Of a stretch of 64,000 bases of DNA, positions 8,064 to 17,200 are shown one piece after another. The notes under the pieces were generated by a model. That model ran no database searches, was not told the origin of the DNA, and saw only the letters and a program-made list of their open reading frames with translations. This DNA comes from Dyadobacter jiangsuensis (GTDB lineage: Bacteria; Bacteroidota; Bacteroidia; Cytophagales; Spirosomataceae). The stretch lies in assembly GCF_003014695.1 (NCBI RefSeq), contig NZ_PYAS01000008.1:124001-188000 (forward strand). Direction: 5' to 3'. Within the stretch, counting starts at the first letter, position 1. Each line of letters opens with the position of its first letter. The position numbers were made by a program, and so were the translations under genes.

Positions 8064-8960
8064 ATGCAACGCGACGATACCCTCTGGAAATCGATCCTCG
8101 AAGATATTTTCGAAGACTTCCTGTTATTCTTCTACCCCGACGCAGGTTCCTTCTTCGATTTCTCCAAAGATTTCGAATACCTCGACAAAGAGCTTGAACA
8201 ATTATTCCCGCCGGAGGATAACTTATACCAGACCCGGTTTGTAGACAAACTTGTAAAAGTGCATTGTCAAAACGGTGACAACGAATGGATACTCGTTCAT
8301 ATCGAGGTGCAGGGTTACCATGACCCTGATTTTGGTCGGCGCATGTTCACCTACTATTCGCGGATATTGGATAAATATGACAAGCCGATCACTGCATTTG
8401 CCATTTTCACGGAGAACAATCTGGCATTCAAACCTTGTGAATACTACCGTGAATTTATGGGTACGAGCGTTTTGTACCGGTATAATACATTCAAAATCAT
8501 GGAACAGGATTAGGAAATCCTGGGGCAAAGCGACAATCCGTTTGCGATTGTGGCGTTGACGGTAAAAGTCATCTTGAAACGCAAACGCATTACTGAGGAT
8601 GAACTACTTAATTTAAAAATTGAGATAGCCAAAAATCTCTTGGAAAGAAAACTTTCGAAAACGAAAATCAGAAGATTACTAGGCTTTCTGCGATTGTACA
8701 TTCGCTTTGAAAACCGTGAAAGTGGTGTTAAATTTGAAGAAGCAGTCGATCATCTAATACAAGAAAATAAGTCTATGGGTATCGAGGAACTTGTTAAGAG
8801 CGCATTTAAAGAGGAGTTTGCTATTGAAACAACCGAAAACCTGCTAAGGGAGAGTTCTTTTTCTATTGAAAAAATCGCCCGAATAGTTGGTGTATCGACA
8901 GAATTTGTTCAAAAAATCAAAGATGATATGCAGCGCCCAAACCCAGAAGTGTTAAGCTAA
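8064..8960 (+). pseudogene. Rpn-type PD-(D/E)XK nuclease / transposase-like gene with in-frame amber codon
   Basis: From the ATG at 8064 the frame codes for 149 residues, meets a single TAG at 8511-8513, and continues open in the same frame for another 148 codons to TAA at 8958-8960. The first part has the nuclease core: FVDKLVKV (Asp61) and ILVHIEVQGYHDPDFGRRMF (Glu81, Gln83). The segment after the TAG begins EILGQSDNPFAIVALTVK and continues the usual Rpn/transposase_31 sequence, ending in an HTH-like SIEKIARIVGVSTEFVQKIKDD. Without the TAG this would be a normal length of about 298 residues. A GTG at 8550 could start a separate C-terminal protein. The 3' end overlaps the end of cbiB by 44 bases on the other strand. 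The part after about 8580 is richer in A and T than its neighbours, which hints at transfer. The family is linked to recombination and phage defence. Confidence 0.85.
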
Positions 8961-9867
8961 CTATCACCACCATCATCAGGCATGTCCATTGGTTCACGCG
9001 TGCCGCTCTCATTATTTCCTGCGGTTCGATCACCCGGTCGTTCTCGCCGATAAACGGCTTCTCCATTAGCTTCCCATGATACACGTTAGGGCCGCCGAAG
9101 CGGCAATCTAAAATCCCTGCTAACGCTGCCTCGGGATACCCGGCATTCGGGCTTTTGTGCTTGTGGCCAAATTTGAAAACAAACCGAAGTCCACGCCCGC
9201 TTCCTGTCACCAAAACCATCAGCAAGGCGGTCAGCCGCGCAGGAACAAAGTTCGCCACATCATCCAGCCTTGCAGCAAATTTCCCGAACCACTCGTATCG
9301 CTCGCTACGGTACCCCAGCATCGAATCCATCGTGTTGATCATCTTGTAAGCCATCATGCCCGGAATGCCTGCCAGCGCGTAGTAAAAAAGCGGTGCAATC
9401 ACTCCGTCACTGAGATTTTCAGACATCGTTTCCAGCACCGCAATGCGTACTTGCTGTGCATTCAATTTTGAAGTATCCCTTCCGACAATCCTGGAAAGCT
9501 GCTTTCTGCCAGCTTCCAGGCCCTCATTTTCCAGAACTGAAAATACCTTCCTACCCTCGGCGATCAGCGAATGGTTAGCCAGGCCATAGTAAACCAAAAT
9601 GCTATTAACGATCAGATACAATGCCGGTAATTGCAAAAGCATTACATTAAGCCCGTAAAAAAATGCAAACACCATTACGACTAACACAACACTCAACATC
9701 GCCCCTCTCGCAAAACGGTACCGGCCCCGATTCAACCACTTTTCGCCAAATGCGATGGCATTGCCGAACGCCCGGACGGGATGCGGCCAGTTGTCCGGAT
9801 CACCGAGCCACAGATCCAGCAGATAGCCCGCAATGAGCGGCACAATCAATAGTACAACTTCTGCCAT
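8917..9867 (-). CDS. cbiB: Adenosylcobinamide-phosphate synthase (CbiB)
   Basis: The 316-residue membrane enzyme attaches aminopropanol (or its phosphate) to adenosylcobyric acid. The N-terminus LIAGYLLDLWLGDPDNWPHPVRAFG is the family signature. Later blocks ENLSDGVIAPLFYYALAGIPG, AYKMINTMDSMLGYR and NAGYPEAALAGILD are also characteristic. Several hydrophobic helices are visible (about 3-15, 60-95, 152-170, 213-225, 293-312). It overlaps the preceding decarboxylase gene by 22 bases, which fits coupled synthesis of the two enzymes that make and use aminopropanol phosphate. It is the last gene of the cbiA operon and overlaps the Rpn gene tail. Confidence 0.95.
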   Translation of the reverse strand: MAEVVLLIVPLIAGYLLDLWLGDPDNWPHPVRAFGNAIAFGEKWLNRGRYRFARGAMLSVVLVVMVFAFFYGLNVMLLQLPALYLIVNSILVYYGLANHSLIAEGRKVFSVLENEGLEAGRKQLSRIVGRDTSKLNAQQVRIAVLETMSENLSDGVIAPLFYYALAGIPGMMAYKMINTMDSMLGYRSERYEWFGKFAARLDDVANFVPARLTALLMVLVTGSGRGLRFVFKFGHKHKSPNAGYPEAALAGILDCRFGGPNVYHGKLMEKPFIGENDRVIEPQEIMRAARVNQWTCLMMVVIVSLTLLGLGAAYHL

Positions 9868-10868
9868 TCTTTCAATGCATTGATCATCTTCTGGTTATCT
9901 TCCGCCCGCTGTGTAGCAAGGCGGAAATGCTGTCGCGTAAGGCCACGGAAGTTGCCCGCGTCGCGGATAAGCAGGCCATGTTTTTCGATCAGAAAGTCTT
10001 TTAATTGGGCCGCGTTCCGCACTAACGTTCTGGCTAAAAAGAAATGTGTGTCGCTATCCAGCACTTCTATGCATTCCAGTTTCTGCAATTCTTGAACGAG
10101 CGTTCTTTTATCGCTAATAAGTTGCGAAACCGGTGGCTGAACCTGATCGAAATGATCGTAAATGTAATGCCCCGCCGCCATAGCCAGCGTGTTGACCGTC
10201 CAGGGTTGTTTAATGTTCACCAGTGATTCAACGATTTCCTCTCCCGCAAGCAGATAACCAAGACGTAGCCCTGGAATCGCGTATGCCTTTGTGAGCGAAC
10301 GCATAACGAGCAGATTCGAAAACCGTTGCATAAGCGAAACAGCCGAAATTGCACCGTCAGTGAAATCAATAAAGGCCTCGTCTACCACAAAGAGGCATTG
10401 CGGGTTTAGTTTGAGCCAATACTGTAAGTCATTAAAAATAAGCCCGGTAGGATTATTCGGACTACAAATAAATACTAGGTCCGCTTTCAATCTTGGTAAT
10501 TCCAGCGCTTCCTGCCAGCTCAAACCGGTTATTTCATGATCGAACGACAGGCACGCATCCTCGTATTCGGCGAATGAGGGAGTGACGATCGTCGTCCGCT
10601 TCCCGGAGTACAACTGCGCGATCAGGTAAATGCTCTCCGTCGTGCCGCTGCATACGAGCAGCCGCTCGACGGGCATTTGATGGTGTCCGGCGATCTTTTC
10701 CCGCAAACTCTCCGAAAGCACCTCGGGGTAGCGATTAATTTCACTCCATCTTTCGAAAACATAGTCTTTCAAACCGGCCGGTTCACCTCCGTACCAGACA
10801 TTCGTGCTGAAATCCGCGACGATCTTCTTGCCATACCGATAACCATCGTCGCCGTGCCCATTTAACAT
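9846..10868 (-). CDS. cobD: L-threonine-O-3-phosphate decarboxylase (aminotransferase fold)
   Basis: This 340-residue PLP enzyme belongs to the class I/II aminotransferase fold. Motifs in order are NGHGDDGY near the start with FSTNVWYGGEP, LVCSGTTESIYLIAQLYSG for the cofactor phosphate, LVFICSPNNPTGLIFN, LFVVDEAFIDF and RSLTKAYAIPGLRLGYLL. The last carries the Schiff-base lysine. Sequence alone also fits histidinol-phosphate aminotransferase. Position between cobQ (three bases away) and cbiB (22-base overlap) makes threonine-phosphate decarboxylase the likely function, supplying (R)-1-amino-2-propanol phosphate to CbiB. The symbol follows Salmonella usage; the Pseudomonas name is CobC. Confidence 0.87.
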   Translation of the reverse strand: MLNGHGDDGYRYGKKIVADFSTNVWYGGEPAGLKDYVFERWSEINRYPEVLSESLREKIAGHHQMPVERLLVCSGTTESIYLIAQLYSGKRTTIVTPSFAEYEDACLSFDHEITGLSWQEALELPRLKADLVFICSPNNPTGLIFNDLQYWLKLNPQCLFVVDEAFIDFTDGAISAVSLMQRFSNLLVMRSLTKAYAIPGLRLGYLLAGEEIVESLVNIKQPWTVNTLAMAAGHYIYDHFDQVQPPVSQLISDKRTLVQELQKLECIEVLDSDTHFFLARTLVRNAAQLKDFLIEKHGLLIRDAGNFRGLTRQHFRLATQRAEDNQKMINALKEWQKLYY

Positions 10869-10871
10869 ATC

Positions 10872-12347
10872 CTACTCAGCTATACTATTATAAATCAATT
10901 CCATATCAATGTGCGCGCGCAACAATTCCGCCAGCTTGTCGTACTGCTGTTCCTTAAACTCCTGGTAGTCGTACCGGACGCCTTCTTCATTAGTGTAAGG
11001 GCTTAAAATATGATCGATAACCACCTGGTTGTCCATTATACCGTGAAGATAAGTACCCCACGTGCGTCCATCGCGAAAGTAGCCGTCGTGACGGCCGTCG
11101 GAGAATACGGCAACGGGCTCCCCAGGCTGCAATGCAGTGGTTTCGCCCATGTGGATCTCGTAACCGGAGCATTGCTCGTCACTTTGGCGGAAGCGGAATG
11201 TGCATTGCAACGTCGTCTTTTCAGATTGCAGGATAGTTTTTACAGGCAACAATCCCAGCCCCGGCAATTCTTCCATATCACTTTCAACATGGTGCGGATC
11301 GAGAATGCTTTCGCCGAGCATCTGATAGCCTCCGCAAATGCCTATCACAGTCTTTCCCAATTTATGTGCATCATAAATGGCCTTGGCCACACCACTGTTC
11401 TTGATCGCCAGCATATCGCCTATCGTATTTTTACTTCCGGGAATAATGATCACCGCGGCTTTGGCAATTTCAGAGGGCTCATTGGTATAGTACAAATTCA
11501 CTCTCGGGTCCTTTTCAAGGCGGTCGAAATCCGTGAAGTTCGAAAGCCTTTTCAGCAGAATCACCGCCACATTTACCTTGCCTTCCACTGCCGACCGGTA
11601 TTTGAGCTCCAACGAAACAGAATCTTCCTGCTCGATGTGAATATCCCGGAAATACGGCAAAATACCCACCACAGGCAGTCCCGTCAAGTCTTCCAGCATT
11701 CTTTTCCCTTCTTCGAACAATCGCCCGTCTCCCCTGAATTTGTTGATAATAATTCCCTTCATACACGCGCGCTCCTCGGGCGTGAGCAATGCGATGGTTC
11801 CATAAACGCTGCCGAAAACGCCTCCCTTATCAATGTCTGCGATCAGATAGGTAGCCGCTCCGGCATGTGCGGCTATTCTTAGATTCGTAATATCCCGGTG
11901 TTTGAGGTTAAGCTCCGAAATGCTCCCCGCTCCTTCCATCACAATAGGCGAATACCGGGCAGCCAGCCGGTCGAACGCCTCCTTGACGGCCGAAAACAGC
12001 TCCCGGCGATCGTTCGCCATAAAATACTCGTAGGCCGACTGGTTACCAACGGGTTTACCATTCAAAACGACTTGCGACGTCTTGTCATTCGTCGGTTTAA
12101 GCAACACAGGGTTCATATCCGACTCGCAGGGAACCCGGGCCGCTTCTGCCTGTACCGCCTGCGCACGTCCAAGTTCGAGGCCATCGGCTGTCACAAAGCT
12201 GTTAAGCGACATATTCTGCGCCTTGAATGGCGCCGGCTGATAGCCATCCTGTTTGAATATCCTGCAAAAACCGGCGGTGATCACACTTTTTCCGACATCC
12301 GAGCCCGTCCCCACAAACATGATCGGGCGTAATTTCTTAGTATTCAT
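10872..12347 (-). CDS. cobQ: Cobyric acid synthase (glutamine-dependent)
   Basis: The 491-residue enzyme amidates four side chains of adenosylcobyrinic acid a,c-diamide. The N-terminal ATP-binding domain starts IMFVGTGSDVGKSVITAGFC and contains KAQNMSLNSFVTADGLELG and VMEGAGSISELNL. The C-terminal class I glutaminase-like domain has the nucleophile in VIGICGGYQMLGE and a histidine in GTYLHGIMDN. Length and order are those of CobQ/CbiP. It lies five bases after chlID and three bases before the decarboxylase gene. Confidence 0.96.
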   Translation of the reverse strand: MNTKKLRPIMFVGTGSDVGKSVITAGFCRIFKQDGYQPAPFKAQNMSLNSFVTADGLELGRAQAVQAEAARVPCESDMNPVLLKPTNDKTSQVVLNGKPVGNQSAYEYFMANDRRELFSAVKEAFDRLAARYSPIVMEGAGSISELNLKHRDITNLRIAAHAGAATYLIADIDKGGVFGSVYGTIALLTPEERACMKGIIINKFRGDGRLFEEGKRMLEDLTGLPVVGILPYFRDIHIEQEDSVSLELKYRSAVEGKVNVAVILLKRLSNFTDFDRLEKDPRVNLYYTNEPSEIAKAAVIIIPGSKNTIGDMLAIKNSGVAKAIYDAHKLGKTVIGICGGYQMLGESILDPHHVESDMEELPGLGLLPVKTILQSEKTTLQCTFRFRQSDEQCSGYEIHMGETTALQPGEPVAVFSDGRHDGYFRDGRTWGTYLHGIMDNQVVIDHILSPYTNEEGVRYDYQEFKEQQYDKLAELLRAHIDMELIYNSIAE

Positions 12348-12352
12348 TGCAT

Positions 12353-14209
12353 TTAAATATCAATCCGACCTGCAATCGAGCCTGTAATTTCACTGGCCGA
12401 AAGTCCCTGTAAAGACAAATACTCGCCACCCAGCGCCGCCGCAAGTTCTTTCGCTTTTCCGTAGCGGACGTAGCCGCTTTCGGTATCCAGCACCAATGCG
12501 GGATATTTTAGGTTTCCGGCCAGTTGCACCGATTGCCCCCAGGCGTCCCCGCCCGCTCCCTGTAAAGGTACATTGGCCTTTCCATCACTTAATATCACCA
12601 GAAACGGCTGAATCCGATCACTTTTTGCCATAGCGGCGATCATTTTCCCCGCCAGTTGCAATGCGTGCGGCAATGGCGTGCGCCCCCCTGTCGGCAGTTT
12701 TTCCAAAGCCAACTCTGCGAGCTCTGTACTCCGGGTCGGTTCAAGCAGCACGGTCGCTTCCACGCCGCGAAAGGCTATCACCGCCACCTCATTACGTTTC
12801 TGATAAGCGTCTTGCAGCAAATGCATCACGCTTCCTTTGACGGCCTCCATGCGCTTACCAGCTGCCATTGATCCCGAGGCATCTACCACAAAAATAATGA
12901 GGTGACCAGCCTTGCCATTTCTGACTTTCTGATGCAGATCCTGCCTACCAATATGTAGTTGGTCAGGATCGCGCGCCAGGGCGTGTACCACCGTTTCAGT
13001 TAAAGCGATGTCCGTAGTGGTATCGCTTTTGACGGCTCTTACCTGAAAGCCTTTCTCGCTTTGCCTGGCTTTAACTGCCCGGCCATTGTTAGTAACCGGT
13101 AGGGTGACAGGTTCAGCGTTTGACAATTCTGGAATATTCATTCTAAAATCAACACCAGCAACAGTCTCGTTGCCTTCCGTCTCGCAATTTCCTTCGCCGC
13201 ATTCGCCTTTTTCCTGGTCACTTGCCGCCGTTTTTGGGTGGTTTGAAGGCCGTTCATCTTGCTGCCCGGTATCATCTTCGCCGGAGCTATCCTGATGATC
13301 ATCCATCGACGGATTAGTTTGTGGCGGCAATGCTTTTTTACCCCTCCTGTGAGTCAAAACCAGCTCGACTCCTTCACGTATATCCTGCGGGGTTACTACC
13401 GTCCGTCCATTCAATGCAGCAATGGTAATCGCTGTTTTGAACAGCACAATATCAGCACGCAAGCTGCTCACGTCCCATTCAATGCAAAGCTGGCTGATCA
13501 TTTTAAGCAATCCGTCCGGCATTTGGACAAACGGAAGCAAAGCCCTGGCCTTGCTTATTTTTTCTCTCTCGGCTTCCTGCCCACTCATCCATCGACTTGC
13601 AAACGCAGCCGGATCGCTTTCGAATGCAATCCTCCTCCGCACAACCTCGGTCCTGGCCTGCACATCGGTTTGAGCCGTAACCTCCACCATTAACCCAAAG
13701 CGATCCAAAAATTGCGGACGGAGATTTCCTTCTTCGGGGTTCATGGTCCCGATCAGCACAAACCGTGCCGGATGGCTCACCGAAAGCCCTTCCCGCTGAA
13801 CCGTATTAACTCCCGACGCCGCTACATCCAACAGCACATCCACCAGGTGATCGGCGAGTAGGTTCACCTCATCTATATACAAAATCCCTTCGTGCGCACT
13901 CGCGAGCAGGCCCGGAAGCAGCTTTTTAGTCTTATTGGAAAGAATCGCCTCGATATCCAGGCTACCGAGTACCCGGTCCTCAGAAGCGCCCAGCGGTAAA
14001 TCGACGAATGGTACCGGTTCGCCGGTGTGTGCCAATGCGGGCATTACCTCCGCCAAACCGCGCACGGCGGTGCTTTTGGCCGTGCCTTTTTCACCTTTGA
14101 TGAGCACTCCGCCGATGCCTGGATTGATCGCGCACAGCAGCAATGCCTTTTTCAGTTTCTCCTGCCCGACGATCGCGGAAAACGGGTATAAATTCATTTC
14201 ATTTTTCAT
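12353..14209 (-). CDS. Magnesium-chelatase-like AAA+/VWA protein (ChlI-ChlD fusion), cobaltochelatase partner
   Basis: The 618-residue protein combines an AAA+ ATPase and a von Willebrand A domain. Walker A is KGEKGTAKS (about 38-46) and Walker B is ILYIDEVNLL. TMNPEEGNLRPQFLDRFGL is the sensor region. A low-complexity acidic linker spans about 300-350 (HQDSSGEDDTGQQDERP). The VWA domain has the MIDAS motif VVDASGSMAAGKRM. In chlorophyll makers this domain set drives magnesium insertion; in organisms with CobN but no CobS/CobT a ChlI/ChlD-like protein is thought to take the motor role. Here it lies 11 bases after cobN, and no porphyrin magnesium-chelatase H subunit is present. That makes the cobalt role likely but inferred. 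Confidence 0.9.
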   Translation of the reverse strand: MKNEMNLYPFSAIVGQEKLKKALLLCAINPGIGGVLIKGEKGTAKSTAVRGLAEVMPALAHTGEPVPFVDLPLGASEDRVLGSLDIEAILSNKTKKLLPGLLASAHEGILYIDEVNLLADHLVDVLLDVAASGVNTVQREGLSVSHPARFVLIGTMNPEEGNLRPQFLDRFGLMVEVTAQTDVQARTEVVRRRIAFESDPAAFASRWMSGQEAEREKISKARALLPFVQMPDGLLKMISQLCIEWDVSSLRADIVLFKTAITIAALNGRTVVTPQDIREGVELVLTHRRGKKALPPQTNPSMDDHQDSSGEDDTGQQDERPSNHPKTAASDQEKGECGEGNCETEGNETVAGVDFRMNIPELSNAEPVTLPVTNNGRAVKARQSEKGFQVRAVKSDTTTDIALTETVVHALARDPDQLHIGRQDLHQKVRNGKAGHLIIFVVDASGSMAAGKRMEAVKGSVMHLLQDAYQKRNEVAVIAFRGVEATVLLEPTRSTELAELALEKLPTGGRTPLPHALQLAGKMIAAMAKSDRIQPFLVILSDGKANVPLQGAGGDAWGQSVQLAGNLKYPALVLDTESGYVRYGKAKELAAALGGEYLSLQGLSASEITGSIAGRIDI

Positions 14210-14220
14210 TTAAAAAGGCA

Positions 14221-17200
14221 TTATTCGCTTCGTGATTCCAGCAGCGCTTCACTTTTTAGATACAAATCCTTCAAACCTTCCAAAGCTTCTTCCGATGGTT
14301 TTTCCCAAAGTCCCCGCTGCGCCGCTTCCAGCAAGCGCTCAGCGATTGCGTGAAGCGCCCACGGGCTGTTTTCTTCGAAAAATTGTTGCATGGCAGCGTC
14401 CAGCACGTAAGTTTCGGCGACTTTCTCGTACATCCAGTCATCGACTACCCCTGCAGTGGCATCATAGCCAAAGAGGTAATCGACGGTGGCAGTGAGTTCC
14501 AGGGCACCTTTGTAACGATGTTTTTGAATGCTTTCGATCCATTTCGGGTTTACGACGCGCGAACGGAAAACACGCAAAGTCTCTTCTTTCAAGTCCCTTA
14601 CTACCGGCCGTGCAGGATCCTGCGAATCGCCAAAATAATGCTTGGGCTGCTGGCCTGTCAGGTTACGGATTGTGGCGATCATCCCACCGTGAAATTGCAG
14701 GTAATCGTCGCTGTCAAACAGGTCGTGCTCGCGGTTATCCTGGTTGTGCAACGCCACTTCCACGCCTGCAAGGCGACGGGTGAATTCCTTCCGGGCATCG
14801 GTGCCCTGCACATTGCGCGAATACGCGTAGCCGCCCCAATTGATATATGCCTGCGCAAAATCATCATCGGTTTGCCAGTTTTTTTCATTGATCAAAGGCA
14901 ATATGCCGGCCCCGTAACTGCCGGGCGCCGCTCCGAAAATGCGGTAGGCAGCCCGCTCCTCGGCCTGTTCGATGGATAATGCGTCGTCCTTTTGCAGTTC
15001 GGCGAGTTCTTCCAAATAATGCTTTTTCACAAAATTCTCTTCCAATGGCTCATCGGCGGCAATTACCATCTGCACCGCCTCATCCATCAATTCGATCAGG
15101 TGCGGAAATGCGTCCCGGAAAAAGCCGCTGATCCGTGTCGTCACATCGATCCGGGGACGGCCTAGATCCGTTAAAGTAATGATTTCCAAACCATTGATCC
15201 GACGGCTTTCCTCCTGCCAAAGGGGCCGTACACCCAGCAATGCCAGCACCTCGGCCACATCATCACCGTGCGTACGCATGGCACTTGTTCCCCAAATGCT
15301 GATTCCCACACTTTCGGGATACCTCCCGGCCTCTTTCCAATGACGGTCCAACACCTCTTTGGCCAATTGCTGCCCCACCTCCCAGGCCGCTTTCGACGGC
15401 AACACCCGTGGGTCGACGGCATAAAAATTCCTTCCCGTAGGCAGGATATGCGCCATCCCGCGCGTGGGCGCGCCGCTGGGGCCCGCAGGTAAGTACCCAC
15501 CCGAGAGACCATGCAGGAGATTCGTAATTTCCTCGTCCGTGCGGGCCAGGTTCGCGACAAGCTCTTCCGATATGAATGCCAGTATCTTGCGAAGGCCTGC
15601 CGCTTCCTGCAAATCCGGGTTGCACCCGATCGATTCAAATATGACCCGGTCAATCGTCGCTCCGTCAAATCGGTAATGTTCAAACAGCCTGACCATGTGC
15701 GCCGCCATTTCATCCAGGACTTCCAGCGCATCCGCCGCCGTTACGACCGGTCGGCCAGCCCATGCCGCCAGGTTATCGCCAGGCACGAGGAGTTTTTGAC
15801 CTTTTTGTTGATGAAGTGTATCAATATTAAAACCATACATACTTCCTAAAACAGCCTGCATCCCGGGTACAGGCCCGTTTGGAAGCCGTGTGAGCGCTTG
15901 CAGCATATCCAGCAAGGCATCGCCTTCCGGCATTTCACCCAGCGTATGCAACCCGTTACGGATTTGCGCGGCCCCCAGCTCACATAAATAGCCGTCGATA
16001 TCCTCGATCAAATGCGCAATATCCTTTCCATCCATTTCCGCCAGGCTAACCGGCACGCCTTCGGGCGTCATATCGTCGTCCCAGTCATGCTTATGATCTC
16101 CGTGATCGCGGCTCAACATGGCCGAAAGGTCAGCGTCAAGGTTGGTCTGTTTGATCAGATCCCAGATTTGTCTTTGCAGCAAAGGCAATTTGGAAGGGTC
16201 CAGGCTCTCAACCTGGTAATATTCATCCACCAACTGCGTGAGCTGCGCCAATTCACCGTAGGTGTCCGCGGACGTCATCGGGGGAGTCAAATGATCGACA
16301 ACCACAGCATGCGCGCGCCGTTTGGCTTGCGAACCTTCGCCGGGATCGTTAATAATGAATGGGTAAAACAATGGCAAATCGGCCAGGAATGCATCAGGGA
16401 AGCAGTTCTCCGACAGCCCTATTCCTTTTCCGGGCAGCCATTCCAACGTTCCGTGCTTACCCACGTGCACAATGGCATCGGCGCCCCAGCCGTCGCGGAG
16501 CCATCTGTACAATGCGTAATAATGATGCGTAGGCGGCAAATCGGGTTGGTGATAGATCGCATCCGGATCCATACCATAGCCCCGCGGCGGCTGCAATGCC
16601 ACAAATGCGTTGCCCAAATCGAGGCCGGCCAATGCGATATGGCCGTCGTGCACGTAAGTCTCGCCGGGCGCGGCGCCCCATTGTTTCAGCATCTTTTGCC
16701 GGGCTGCCTCCGGTAATTCCTCAAACCAGCCCGCATATTGCGCGGCAGGAACTCTGGCTGCGGCCTGTGCAAGCTGGCCCGGCGTCAGGAAATCCTGATC
16801 ATAGGCACACAGGTCTATCAAAGCATGGATAAGCTCCGTTCCCGTAGCGGGCAGGTTGTCGATGCGGTAGCCTTCGTCCTGCATTGCCCGCAATATATTC
16901 ATCAGCGAAGCCGGCGCGTCCAACCCCACTGCATTGCCGATTTGCGAAGCTTTCGTATTGGAATTGGTAAATATGAATGCAACCTTTTTATCCGCATTCC
17001 GCAAATGCCTTAAACGTGCAAACCGGATAGCTAATCCAGCGACACGATCAACCCGGTTATCCAGCGGCTCATACCCACGTGTATCTTTTCCTTTCTCCTT
17101 AAATGAAACAGGAACGGTAATAATGCGGCCGTCGAACTCCGGAATAGCCACATTCATGGCAGTATCGAGCGGATTGAGTCCGCGTGCCGAGGATTCCCAC

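Noticed and set aside
8064..8960. Two separate genes instead of one interrupted gene
   Set aside because: Both parts are in one frame, the sequence between them fits the family, and only one TAG separates them; an internal start remains possible and is reported as a finding.
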